NCBI GenBank assembly: GCA_009780625.1
Contig: WQZR01000028.1
Coordinates: 1 to 11,159, forward strand
Length of the DNA stretch: 11,159 nt
DNA from: Bacillota bacterium
Lineage (GTDB): Bacteria > Bacillota > Clostridia > Christensenellales > UBA1242
Direction: 5' to 3'
Positions 1-6,292 of the stretch are shown piece after piece. A program made the translations under genes and the position numbers. Each line of letters begins with the position of its first letter. Within the stretch, counting starts at the first letter, position 1. The notes beneath the pieces are model-generated. The model was not told the DNA's origin. It did no database searches and saw only the letters and a program-made list of their open reading frames with translations.

Positions 1-786
1 TGACTCTTTTGGCAAGTGTTTTTTGGTCAGCTTTTCTTTCAACTTTTCAACGCCTTTTGGTATGTAGTGTATGCCAAGGAACCCACATAGAACAATAAGT
101 TGATATAAAGGAACCAGAATTGCAACTTTAAGGAAATTGCTTTCTGTGAAGTTTCCAAATGGGAAATCAATAATTCTGATATAGTCGTGGTCTGCCACGA
201 AAGTTATGATTGTTGCAAGAATTAGATATGGAACAAAAACAATGAAGCCCCATTTCAAATCTTTCCATTTTGCTTCATACATTTTAAGTGGAAACGCAAG
301 CATTGCAAACAATACAACCAAAATATGATAGAAATATGAATGATAATTTAGATATGTTGCTGTGCCAAGGAGCATTCTTTCTGTCACAGAACCTGTGATG
401 ATTGCTGGAAGCAACAATATTCCAACAGAAACCACTGTTGTGATTGAAAGTGTCACGCCCCACATAATTTCTCTAAACCTTGTTGCCTTTGCACCTTTTC
501 CAATTCCAAAGAACTCAAAAAGAATTTCAGCAATAACAACGATTGGAAATAGATACGAAAAGATTGAGCAAATGAAAACTGGAATCCAAGAGACTTCATA
601 GTCCACAACGAGCCCTCTAAATTGTTTGATTAGTTCAAGTGTCAAAAGAATGACTGCAACAATTGCAAATGGAATCAACTTAATTTTTCTTGGCTGATTT
701 CTAAGAAGAAAATATAACCCCACACAGATTCCAACAAAAACAAGAAATGCACCACCCATCAAATATACGTCGTAGATTGTACCCAT
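1..786 (-). CDS. YwaF/TMEM164-like polytopic membrane protein, 3'-truncated by window edge
   Basis: This reading frame is open from ATG at 786 to the window edge (262 codons, no stop), so the C-terminus is missing. The translation begins MGTIYDVYLMGG and has about seven hydrophobic segments, near residues 8-28, 36-53, 67-92, 107-130, 149-166, 180-198 and 218-240, then a basic tail (EKLKEKLTKKH). The segment WIPVFICSIFSYLFP around Cys73 and the motif NYHSYFYH (His149, His154) resemble the conserved parts of the YwaF / TIGR02206 family, related to eukaryotic TMEM164. That assignment is by eye and moderate. The family's role in bacteria is not established, so no reaction is proposed. There is no ribosome binding site before the ATG; a TATAAT box lies eight bases upstream, suggesting a leaderless message. 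Met10 is a possible alternative start but also lacks a ribosome site. The gene is divergent from dinB. Confidence 0.7.
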   Translation of the reverse strand, partial: MGTIYDVYLMGGAFLVFVGICVGLYFLLRNQPRKIKLIPFAIVAVILLTLELIKQFRGLVVDYEVSWIPVFICSIFSYLFPIVVIAEILFEFFGIGKGAKATRFREIMWGVTLSITTVVSVGILLLPAIITGSVTERMLLGTATYLNYHSYFYHILVVLFAMLAFPLKMYEAKWKDLKWGFIVFVPYLILATIITFVADHDYIRIIDFPFGNFTESNFLKVAILVPLYQLIVLCGFLGIHYIPKGVEKLKEKLTKKHLPKES

Positions 787-794
787 AATATTCT

Positions 795-800
795 ATTATA
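795..800 (-). promoter_or_regulatory. -10 box for the left-edge membrane gene (leaderless)
   Basis: A perfect TATAAT on the minus strand ends eight bases before the ATG at 786. The expected transcription start, seven bases after the box, is about 788, leaving a leader of around two bases. No convincing -35 was seen at 16-18 bases spacing. Inference from sequence only. Confidence 0.5.
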
Positions 801-849
801 CAACAAAAATCGACAAAGTGCATGGGAAATACTTCCTAGAATATTTATA

Positions 850-861
850 GAACATTTGTTT
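850..861. promoter_or_regulatory. Candidate LexA (SOS) operator before dinB
   Basis: GAACATTTGTTT matches the Gram-positive LexA/DinR core GAAC-N4-GTTC at seven of eight fixed positions. The flanking C and G of the full CGAAC-N4-GTTCG consensus are absent. It abuts the -35 element of the dinB promoter, where a bound repressor would block polymerase. The location beside an error-prone polymerase gene is what makes it credible. Confidence 0.4.
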
Positions 862-888
862 TGTTTTATGTATATTGTGGGTTATAAT
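861..888 (+). promoter_or_regulatory. dinB promoter, sigma-A type, leaderless
   Basis: TTGTTT (861-866), a 16-base spacer and a perfect TATAAT (883-888). The predicted start, seven bases past the box, is exactly the A of the ATG at 895. This supports 895 as the dinB start and a message with no 5' leader. Confidence 0.55.
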
Positions 889-894
889 ATAATG

Positions 895-2127
895 ATGGAA
901 AAACGAGAAGCAAGAGAACGAAATATTCTACATTCGGACTTAAACAATTTTTTTGCTTCTGTTGAAGAAATTTTAAACCCTTCGCTTAGAGCCCACCCAC
1001 TTGTTGTTGGTGGTGACCCATCTAAACGCAGCGGAATTGTTCTGGCAAAAAACCAGCTGGCAAAGAAATATGGAATATTTACTGGCGAAACGCTTTTTGC
1101 TGCAAGAAAGAAATGCCCAAACCTTGTTGTTGTTCCTGGAAGAAGCGGAGTATATGGCGAGTATTCAAAAAAGGTTAATGAAATATATAGTCGATATTCT
1201 GATAGAGTTGAAAGTTTTGGCATTGATGAATGCTGGCTCGACATAACTGGGTTGTTAGATGAGAAAGGAAACAGACGAAATCCTCGCGAAGTTGCCGATG
1301 AAATTAGGGAAACCGTGAAGCGGGAACTTGGGCTTACAGTAAGCATTGGCGTGAGTTTCAACAAAACATTTGCCAAACTTGCCTCAGACTTTAAGAAACC
1401 AGACGCAACCAGTGAGGTTACAAAAGAAAACTTTAAAGAACTTGTTTGGCGTCTTCCTGTAAACGACATGATGTATGTTGGGCGACGCATGGCTCCACAT
1501 TTTCGAAAAATGACAATTGAAACAATTGGTGACCTTGCAAACTTCTCCCCTGTTCATTTGGAAAAACGTTTTGGAATTAATGGAAGAAAACTCTGGGAAC
1601 TTGCAAACGGAATTGATGACAGCACTGTTGCCTTATATCAAGAAACTGAACTCCCTAAATCTGTTGGAAACAGCAGAACTTTTTCGCACGACTTGACAAC
1701 TGTTGAAGAAATCAAGTGTGCTCTCACGGTTCTTGCAGAATCTGTTGCAAGGCGTTCTAGGCGAAAAGGTGTGAAAGGTGTTGGTGTTGCTCTTTCGGTT
1801 AGAGATGAAAATTTGAAATGGTGGAAAAAACAAGGCATGCTTGGGTTTGCAACAAACAACTCAAAAACCATTCTTGACGCTGGCATGGAGCTCTTAAAGC
1901 ACTATGACAAACCCTTGAAAGTTCACAGTCTTGGAATAACTCTGTTTAGTTTAGTTGAAGAAAGCAAAGAACAACTTTCAATATTTGGAATGGAAGAAAA
2001 AAACAAGACTGAATGCGTTCTAGATAAGGTTCAAATTAAGTATGGAAGAAAAGCAATTGTTGCTGGAACAACACAAGTTGATAAAGAAATTTCAGACTTT
2101 ATGCCTTCACAAAAAAAACTCGTCTAG
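895..2127 (+). CDS. dinB: DNA polymerase IV (Y-family translesion polymerase)
   Basis: Error-prone Y-family polymerase that copies past damaged template bases. From the chosen start it has 410 residues, normal for the family. Visible motifs: HSDLNNFFASVEE with metal ligand Asp15 and steric-gate Phe20; SFGIDECWLDI with the catalytic pair Asp111-Glu112; and SIGVSFNKTFAKLASDFKKP in the palm. A little-finger domain follows. QLSIF at 360-364 is a canonical sliding-clamp binding motif, followed by a tail of about 46 residues. The frame stays open upstream to an ATG at 856, but those codons cover the -35 and -10 boxes. The ATGs at 892 and 895 fit better, and 895 coincides with the predicted transcript start. 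No ribosome site precedes it. SOS control is suggested by the GAAC-N4-GTTT box at 850-861. The stop codon lies in the loop of the shared terminator with tyrS. Confidence 0.96.
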   Translation: MEKREARERNILHSDLNNFFASVEEILNPSLRAHPLVVGGDPSKRSGIVLAKNQLAKKYGIFTGETLFAARKKCPNLVVVPGRSGVYGEYSKKVNEIYSRYSDRVESFGIDECWLDITGLLDEKGNRRNPREVADEIRETVKRELGLTVSIGVSFNKTFAKLASDFKKPDATSEVTKENFKELVWRLPVNDMMYVGRRMAPHFRKMTIETIGDLANFSPVHLEKRFGINGRKLWELANGIDDSTVALYQETELPKSVGNSRTFSHDLTTVEEIKCALTVLAESVARRSRRKGVKGVGVALSVRDENLKWWKKQGMLGFATNNSKTILDAGMELLKHYDKPLKVHSLGITLFSLVEESKEQLSIFGMEEKNKTECVLDKVQIKYGRKAIVAGTTQVDKEISDFMPSQKKLV

Positions 2128-2140
2128 GACGAGTTCTTTT
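2117..2140. terminator. Bidirectional terminator between dinB and tyrS
   Basis: AACTCGTC (2117-2124), loop TAG (2125-2127), GACGAGTT (2128-2135): a perfect eight-base-pair stem. The loop is the dinB stop codon. An A-run lies to the left and a C plus six T to the right, so U-tracts are produced on both strands. It ends one base before the tyrS stop at 2141-2143. Confidence 0.85.
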
Positions 2141-3439
2141 TTATTTAACAATAACTTTTAGGAACGTCTTCTTGCCCTTCTTAACCAGATAGTCTTTTCT
2201 GTATATAAGGTCGATTGTTTCGTCTGTTGATTCAATCTTCTTAGCGTCAATTGTAATTCCGCCATTTTCAATCAAATCTCTAATCTCACGTTTGCTGAAG
2301 AAGATTTCATGAAGCACGCTTAAAAAGTCCACAACTTTCATTTCAGCTTTTAGAACCTTATCTTCTTTAACTGTTTTTAAATCAAAAGCTATAACAAGGT
2401 CTGTATATAAGAAAGCAGCCATCGGAACGCTTGGGTCGTTTAGAATGTCTGTCACTTCTTTTTTATAGAACATTTTTCTTGTTGTTTCAACAACCTCGTC
2501 TGCAGCTTCTTTGCCGTGCACAAGTTTTGTTACGTCGTATGCAAGTTTTTTCTTTGCTTCTCTGATGTCTTTTGTAATCAATGGAGCAATTTCTTGAACA
2601 GTCATATCTCCAAAGAACTTAAGAAGTTGTTCAACTTCTGCGTCATCCACATTTATGAAGTATTGGTAGAAATCAAATGGTTTTGCATTTTCACCATGAA
2701 CCCAAAGAGTCCCTTTTTCTGTCTTGCCCATTTTTGTGCCGTCTTTGTTTGTCAGAAGTGGTGTGCTTAGCCCAACCAGTTGTGGTCTTTCTTTTCCGTT
2801 CTTTAAACTCATTTTGCGTCCAAGTTCAACACCAGCCACAACGTTTGCCCATTGGTCGCTTCCGCAAAGTTGAAGTGTGCAACCAAACTCGTTGTTTAGA
2901 TGAATAAAGTCGTATGCTTGCATAAGCATATAACCCATCTCAAAGAATGTTAGACCACCTTCTGTCAGTCTGTTTTTATAGTTTTCAAAACTAAGCATTC
3001 TGTTTACGTTAAAATGAGAACCAACTTCTCTCATAAAATCTAGATACGTTCTGTTGTTTGTCCAGTCTGCGTTGTATACAATTGTTGCTGTGTCCATGTT
3101 GATGAACTTTTTTACAACTTTTTCTATGCCTTTAGAGTTTTCTTTCAACTCTTCTGCTGTCATCATTTTGCGCATTTCATTTTTAAAACTTGGGTCGCCT
3201 ATTGCTGCTGTTGCGTTTCCAATAAGCAAAATTCCTTTGTGACCAAAGTCTTGAAGAATTTTAAAAACCCTAAGACCAAAAAAGTGTCCTATATGAAGGT
3301 TGTCTGCTGTTGGGTCGATTCCGAAATAGAAAGTTACTGGTCTTGCGTCTAGCATTTCCTTTGTTTCTTTTTCGTGTGTCAATTGCTTGATGAAGCCGCG
3401 TTCTTTAAGGAATTTGAACGCACCTTGCTTGAATTCCAT
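2141..3439 (-). CDS. tyrS: Tyrosyl-tRNA synthetase, class I
   Basis: Charges tRNA-Tyr with tyrosine in two ATP-dependent steps in the cytoplasm. At 432 residues it has the normal bacterial TyrS length. The HIGH signature is seen in PTADNLHIGH (49-52) and the KMSKS-equivalent loop is KMGKT (236-240), typical of bacterial TyrS. CGSDQWANV near 192-200 corresponds to the tyrosine-site GSDQWGN motif with Gly to Ala. The C-terminus from about residue 370 (FFSKREIRDLIENGGITID) is an S4-like RNA-binding domain. The start is fixed by a GGAG site seven bases upstream. It has its own extended -10 promoter and a leader of only about 16 bases, so there is no room for the T-box riboswitch that often controls synthetase genes in Firmicutes. 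It converges on dinB. Confidence 0.97.
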   Translation of the reverse strand: MEFKQGAFKFLKERGFIKQLTHEKETKEMLDARPVTFYFGIDPTADNLHIGHFFGLRVFKILQDFGHKGILLIGNATAAIGDPSFKNEMRKMMTAEELKENSKGIEKVVKKFINMDTATIVYNADWTNNRTYLDFMREVGSHFNVNRMLSFENYKNRLTEGGLTFFEMGYMLMQAYDFIHLNNEFGCTLQLCGSDQWANVVAGVELGRKMSLKNGKERPQLVGLSTPLLTNKDGTKMGKTEKGTLWVHGENAKPFDFYQYFINVDDAEVEQLLKFFGDMTVQEIAPLITKDIREAKKKLAYDVTKLVHGKEAADEVVETTRKMFYKKEVTDILNDPSVPMAAFLYTDLVIAFDLKTVKEDKVLKAEMKVVDFLSVLHEIFFSKREIRDLIENGGITIDAKKIESTDETIDLIYRKDYLVKKGKKTFLKVIVK

Positions 3440-3461
3440 AGTTTTTCTCCTATATATCTAG

Positions 3462-3470
3462 AGTATACCA
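3462..3470 (-). promoter_or_regulatory. tyrS extended -10 promoter
   Basis: TGGTATACT on the minus strand: a TG-N extended -10 joined to TATACT, without a recognisable -35. The predicted start is near 3455, giving a leader of about 16 bases that includes GGAG at 3447-3450. Confidence 0.55.
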
Positions 3471-3480
3471 AAAAAAAACA

Positions 3481-3510
3481 AAAAAGCCCTCAGTTTTTTG
3501 AGGGCTTTTT
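3481..3510 (-). terminator. Rho-independent terminator after the 70-residue membrane gene
   Basis: AAAAAGCCCTCA (3481-3492) pairs perfectly over 12 bases with TGAGGGCTTTTT (3499-3510) around a six-base loop. On the minus strand it is followed by a long U-tract (five T, G, eight T, read from 3485 down to 3472). It insulates tyrS from the upstream small gene and probably also ends thioredoxin readthrough. Confidence 0.88.
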
Positions 3511-3522
3511 TTATGTCTTGGA

Positions 3523-3735
3523 TTAAACAAGCCACTTATATTTTTTGTTAACAAGAAGGCTCAGCAAGTCTACCCACCAGAAAACGAAGCCTAGTAGGAA
3601 TGGTAAACTTAGAATTGTCCAGATTATGTTTTTTCCATAAACCAATCTCCAAACGAAGCTGAAGATATATCCAAATATCAATTGCAGTATTAGCAACACG
3701 ATAAATGAAAGACCAAAGTTTGCTTTTTTTGCCAT
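3523..3735 (-). CDS. Small two-helix membrane protein of unknown function
   Basis: A 70-residue protein I do not recognise. It starts MAKKANFG and has two hydrophobic segments, about residues 8-30 (LSFIVLLILQLIFGYIFSFV) and 38-62 (IWTILSLPFLLGFVFWWVDLL), ending in a short basic tail (NKKYKWLV). This predicts a helical hairpin in the membrane with several Trp residues at the interfaces. It is believed real because it has GGAG at 3743-3746 before the ATG, an extended -10 promoter of its own and a strong terminator right after the stop. It lies directly downstream of thioredoxin on the same strand (61-base gap, no terminator), so it may also be read from the trx promoter. Confidence 0.75.
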   Translation of the reverse strand: MAKKANFGLSFIVLLILQLIFGYIFSFVWRLVYGKNIIWTILSLPFLLGFVFWWVDLLSLLVNKKYKWLV

Positions 3736-3767
3736 GTTTTTTCTCCTTTAATTTTATATGATATTTT

Positions 3768-3776
3768 ATTATAACA
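3768..3776 (-). promoter_or_regulatory. Extended -10 promoter of the 70-residue membrane gene
   Basis: TGTTATAAT on the minus strand is a perfect TG-N plus TATAAT. No -35 was recognised. The predicted start near 3761 gives a leader of about 26 bases carrying AAGGAG. Confidence 0.55.
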
Positions 3777-3796
3777 TGACACTAAAATTTTTGTTG

Positions 3797-4108
3797 CTAT
3801 TTATTTCTATTAATCATTTCAACAATAAAAGCCTTGGCTCTAAGCCCGTTCACTCTCTCGGCTTCCTTGCCATCTTTGAAAACAATCATTGTTGGAACAG
3901 ACATAACATCGCATTTTGCTGCAATATCTGTTGCAGTGTCTATATCAATGCTGAATATTTTTGTGTCTACATCTGCTGCAACTTGCTCTAGAATTGGTCC
4001 AAGCATTTTGCATGGTCCGCACCAAACTGATTTAAACTTTACAAGAACTGTGCCGTTTGCAATTTCCTTATCAAAGTTCTCTGCTGTGATTTCAATAATT
4101 TTACTCAT
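3797..4108 (-). CDS. trxA: Thioredoxin
   Basis: A 103-residue thioredoxin, the family's usual length, that reduces protein disulfides in the cytoplasm using a CXXC pair. The active site WCGPC is at residues 29-33 (Cys30, Cys33), and the cis-proline loop VPT follows around residue 73. The order beta, active site, cis-Pro and glycine-bearing end (NGL) matches the whole fold. Compared with E. coli Trx, the residue aligned with buried Asp26 is Lys24 (LVKFKSVWCGPC) and Trp28 is replaced by Lys26, so the proton-transfer residue of the classical enzyme is absent. GGAG at 4115-4118 sets the start. The gene is divergent from the Cys-rich small protein and upstream of a small membrane protein. No thioredoxin reductase gene is in the window, so its reductant is unknown. 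The symbol is by family, not proven orthology. Confidence 0.9.
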   Translation of the reverse strand: MSKIIEITAENFDKEIANGTVLVKFKSVWCGPCKMLGPILEQVAADVDTKIFSIDIDTATDIAAKCDVMSVPTMIVFKDGKEAERVNGLRAKAFIVEMINRNK

Positions 4109-4135
4109 GTTTTTCTCCTTTGCTGAATGTTTTTT

Positions 4136-4144
4136 AGTATACCA
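4136..4144 (-). promoter_or_regulatory. Thioredoxin extended -10 promoter
   Basis: TGGTATACT on the minus strand, identical to the nine-base element upstream of tyrS. A weak TTAAAA lies 18 bases further up. The leader is about 21 bases with GGAG. Confidence 0.5.
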
Positions 4145-4209
4145 TATTTTGACAGTTTATTTTAAGCCTTTTCCCACAAAATAATCTTAGACAAAAAGGA
4201 GAACCATAC

Positions 4210-4509
4210 ATGAGAGAACTTAGAGATTGTGTTTGTGCACTTGCAATTGGAGTTGTTGTTGGAGGGCTTGTTGTTTATAAGTCTAAAACAATCCGAGCAT
4301 ATATGCGAGCACAAGAAGATGTGATTATGGAAATTACGGACAGTTGTGTGGAAGCATGTGCAGACATTAAGGACACGGTTGTCAACAAAACACGAGAAGT
4401 TTGTGCAGATTGTGTTGAAACCGTTTGTGACGACATGGAAGACACAACAAAGAAACTTGAAAAAGTGGCAAAGAAAATCGAACCAAAGAAAACAAAAAAG
4501 AAGGCATAG
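4210..4509 (+). CDS. Cysteine-rich membrane-anchored small protein, unknown function
   Basis: A 99-residue protein. Residues 8-23 (VCALAIGVVVGGLVVY) form one N-terminal hydrophobic segment, and the rest is a charged helix, an architecture like YtxH-type small membrane proteins, though sequence similarity is not claimed. There are seven cysteines: 7 and 9 at the membrane entry, and 46, 50, 65, 68 and 73 in the soluble helix. CVEAC and CADCVETVC resemble pairs of CX2-4C spacings that could bind metal or form disulfides. The last 20 residues are almost all Lys and Glu (EKVAKKIEPKKTKKKA). AAGGAG lies nine bases before the ATG. Its stop codon TAG is the loop of the terminator shared with ferredoxin. 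It is divergent from thioredoxin. No function is assigned. Confidence 0.8.
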   Translation: MRELRDCVCALAIGVVVGGLVVYKSKTIRAYMRAQEDVIMEITDSCVEACADIKDTVVNKTREVCADCVETVCDDMEDTTKKLEKVAKKIEPKKTKKKA

Positions 4510-4522
4510 TGCCTTCTTTTTT
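4494..4522. terminator. Bidirectional terminator between the Cys-rich gene and ferredoxin
   Basis: AAAAAAGAAGGCA (4494-4506) pairs over 13 bases with TGCCTTCTTTTTT (4510-4522). The three-base loop TAG (4507-4509) is the stop codon of the plus-strand gene. T-runs follow the stem on both strands, so it also serves the ferredoxin gene ending at 4535 and any readthrough from asd. Confidence 0.88.
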
Positions 4523-4534
4523 TATTTAGCTATT

Positions 4535-4714
4535 TTACTTGTTTTCGATTGCTTCAGCTGGACACACATTTGCACATCCGCCACAACCAACGCATACGTC
4601 TTGGTCAATCACTGCTTCAACAGTTCCATCTTCTTTTTCAACAATGTCAATTGCTCCAAATGGGCAAACGCTCACGCACGCTCCACATCCTACGCATTTT
4701 TCTGTAACTTTCAT
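4535..4714 (-). CDS. 2[4Fe-4S] ferredoxin, clostridial type
   Basis: A 59-residue electron carrier with two cluster-binding motifs, CVGCGACVSVCP (Cys7, 10, 13, 17) and CVGCGGCANVCP (Cys41, 44, 47, 51). Each is a complete CX2CX2CX3CP, as in clostridial ferredoxins (about 55-60 residues). The two halves are an internal duplication joined by an acidic stretch (DIVEKEDGTVEAVIDQD). The protein carries low-potential electrons in the cytoplasm between oxidoreductases and suits an anaerobe. GGAG at 4721-4724 precedes the ATG by six bases. A well-formed promoter has its -35 in the 3' end of asd. Since no terminator separates asd from it, the gene may also be transcribed from upstream. The frame is complete with a TAA stop and needs no frameshift. 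Confidence 0.95.
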   Translation of the reverse strand: MKVTEKCVGCGACVSVCPFGAIDIVEKEDGTVEAVIDQDVCVGCGGCANVCPAEAIENK

Positions 4715-4751
4715 AGCTTTCTCCTTTGCTTTGCACTATATATGCTTTTTA

Positions 4752-4780
4752 AGTATACCCTACTTCATTCGGTTTTGCAA
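4752..4780 (-). promoter_or_regulatory. Ferredoxin promoter inside the end of asd
   Basis: TTGCAA (4775-4780), 17-base spacer, TATACT (4752-4757) on the minus strand. The -35 lies within the last codons of asd and the asd TGA stop falls in the spacer. The predicted start near 4745 gives a leader of about 31 bases. Confidence 0.65.
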
Positions 4781-5715
4781 ATTCTTTCTAGAATTTGCAC
4801 TGCATTTCCTGCTGCACCTTTTCGCACATTGTCACTTGAAATAAAGAAAGACAATGCATTTTTGGTTGACTCATCTCTTCTTATTCTTCCAATAAAAACT
4901 TCATCTTTGTTTTCTGCGATGATTGGCATTGGATAGTCAAACTGCTTTGGCGAGTCTCTGACAATCAAACCTTCTTGAGCATAGAACGCTGTATAGATGT
5001 CTTTCATGTCAAACTCTTTTTCGAATTCTACAAACACCGATGCACTGTGGCAATTTGCGATTGGAACTCTGACGCATGTTGCAGAAACTTGAAGGTTTGG
5101 AAGGTTTAAAATCTTCTTGGTTTCGTCCATAAGTTTTTGTTCTTCTTTGGTATAACCAGACTCCAAAAAGTCATCAATCTGTGGAATTAGATTGTCAAAA
5201 ATTCTGTGTTTAAATGTTTGATTTGGCTTATTTTTTGATGTGTTTTTTAAATCTGAAATTCCGCCAATTCCTGCTCCACTTACGGCTTGATATGTGGAAT
5301 AAATCACTCGTTTTATGCCGAATTTTTTTAGAGCATTAAGCGGCAACACCGCCATGATTGTTGTGCAGTTTGGGTTGGCGATGATTCTTTTTTTTGCCGC
5401 TAGAGCCTCTAAATTGACTTCTGGCACGCAAAGTGGAACATCAGCACACATTCTATATGCGCTGGAGTTGTCGATTATAACGGCGTTATTAGCCTCAAAA
5501 ATGGGTGCATAAATCTTGCTTATTTCTGCTGGCACCGCGAGGAGAACAAAGTCCACTTTTAGGTTCTTTGCAATGTCTTTTGTGAGGACAAAAACACCCT
5601 TAGATTTCTTGTCTGCAAAGAGATATAACTCATCTGGAGTGATGCGTTTTTCTTCCAAAATTTCAAGCATTTTTTTGCCAACCATTCCGGTTGCACCAAC
5701 AATTGCTAGTTTCAT
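4765..5715 (-). CDS. asd: Aspartate-semialdehyde dehydrogenase
   Basis: Reduces aspartyl phosphate to aspartate semialdehyde with NADPH, the branch-point step for lysine, diaminopimelate, threonine, methionine and dipicolinate. At 316 residues it is slightly short of the usual 330-370. Motifs: nucleotide-binding GATGMVG (7-13); NPNCTTI with catalytic Cys117; STYQAVSGAGIGG (140-152), where Gln143 is the usual substrate-contact residue; and RVPIANCHS with Arg216 and the catalytic His223. AAGGAGG lies immediately before the ATG and overlaps the stop of dpaB, nine bases upstream, so the pair is one transcription unit. In Bacillus, asd also follows dpaA-dpaB, so here the gene probably supplies dipicolinate during sporulation as well as growth. 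No terminator follows before ferredoxin. The stop is TGA, which rules out recoding of TGA as Trp. Confidence 0.96.
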   Translation of the reverse strand: MKLAIVGATGMVGKKMLEILEEKRITPDELYLFADKKSKGVFVLTKDIAKNLKVDFVLLAVPAEISKIYAPIFEANNAVIIDNSSAYRMCADVPLCVPEVNLEALAAKKRIIANPNCTTIMAVLPLNALKKFGIKRVIYSTYQAVSGAGIGGISDLKNTSKNKPNQTFKHRIFDNLIPQIDDFLESGYTKEEQKLMDETKKILNLPNLQVSATCVRVPIANCHSASVFVEFEKEFDMKDIYTAFYAQEGLIVRDSPKQFDYPMPIIAENKDEVFIGRIRRDESTKNALSFFISSDNVRKGAAGNAVQILERICKTE

Positions 5716-5724
5716 TTTTCCTCC

Positions 5725-6288
5725 TTAAATCAGCAGCGGTTGAATTTGTTTTCCTTCTAGAGCATGTTCGACAGTTTCCAAAATCTTTGAGAAATCTGCA
5801 ACAAGGCTCTTTGGTTTCTTCTCAAAATTGTCTTGACCAAAAGGAACGAAATAGACATTTTTGGAATTCATCAAGGTTGCAATGTTTGTCATATTCAACC
5901 CTAAGCCATCGTTTGTTGAAACTCCAATCACAACGGGTTTGTTGTTTCGCATAAGACTTTTTGCAGTCATAGTTATTGGGCTATCTGAAATTGCATTTGC
6001 AAGTTTAGATATTGTTGTTCCGGTTGCTGGAGCGATTACAATAACATCTATAATATTACTTGGGCCAACAACCTCTGCTTGATTTAAATTCACCACTGGA
6101 GGCTTGCCTGTGATTCTCTTTAGTGTTTCAATCACCTCTTTACTTTTTGTTGCGCGTGTGTCCATTGTTGCAACAGTTGTTGAAAGAATTGGAAGAACTT
6201 CGTGTCCATCTTCCACAATTTTTTCGATGATTTTATATATGCTTGGTATTGTGCAAAATGAACCTGTGATTCCAAAACCTATCTTCAT
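5725..6288 (-). CDS. dpaB: Dipicolinate synthase subunit B (flavoprotein-like)
   Basis: Subunit of the synthase that makes dipicolinate (pyridine-2,6-dicarboxylate) from the DapA product in the sporulating mother cell, for export to the spore core. From the ATG at 6288 it has 187 residues (B. subtilis DpaB/SpoVFB about 200). It shows the flavoprotein-family fold start KIGFGITGSFCT, then APATGTTISKLANAISDSP, SLMRNNKPVVIGVSTNDGLG and YFVPFGQDN...KPKSLVADF, all hallmarks of DpaB. A GTG at 6306 is in frame, but the glycine-rich first strand is normally preceded by only one to three residues, which favours 6288. No ribosome site is visible, so it may be leaderless. The stop overlaps the asd ribosome site. 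The gene is divergent from dpaA across 53 bases, unlike the dpaA-dpaB order in Bacillus. Confidence 0.93.
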   Translation of the reverse strand: MKIGFGITGSFCTIPSIYKIIEKIVEDGHEVLPILSTTVATMDTRATKSKEVIETLKRITGKPPVVNLNQAEVVGPSNIIDVIVIAPATGTTISKLANAISDSPITMTAKSLMRNNKPVVIGVSTNDGLGLNMTNIATLMNSKNVYFVPFGQDNFEKKPKSLVADFSKILETVEHALEGKQIQPLLI

Positions 6289-6292
6289 ATTT

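Noticed and set aside
362..601. 79-codon plus-strand frame near the left edge
   Set aside because: Antisense to the seven-helix membrane protein, whose frame is open over the entire 786 bases.
856..894. Longer dinB with 13 extra N-terminal residues from ATG 856
   Set aside because: These codons overlap the -35, -10 and LexA-like box, no ribosome site precedes 856, and the extra residues are absent from the Y-family pattern.
882..1490. 202-codon open frame antisense to dinB
   Set aside because: It is the complement of a clear polymerase gene with all catalytic motifs on the plus strand, and its translation resembles no family.
4149..4154. Perfect TTGACA on the plus strand before the Cys-rich gene
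   Set aside because: No -10-like hexamer lies 16-18 bases downstream. The nearest candidate, AATAAT at 4180, is 25 bases away, so no promoter is called for that gene.
4346..4936. 196-codon plus-strand frame spanning the end of the Cys-rich gene, ferredoxin and the end of asd
   Set aside because: It crosses a strong terminator and covers ferredoxin, which has both Fe-S motifs intact on the other strand; its Phe-rich translation is a shadow.
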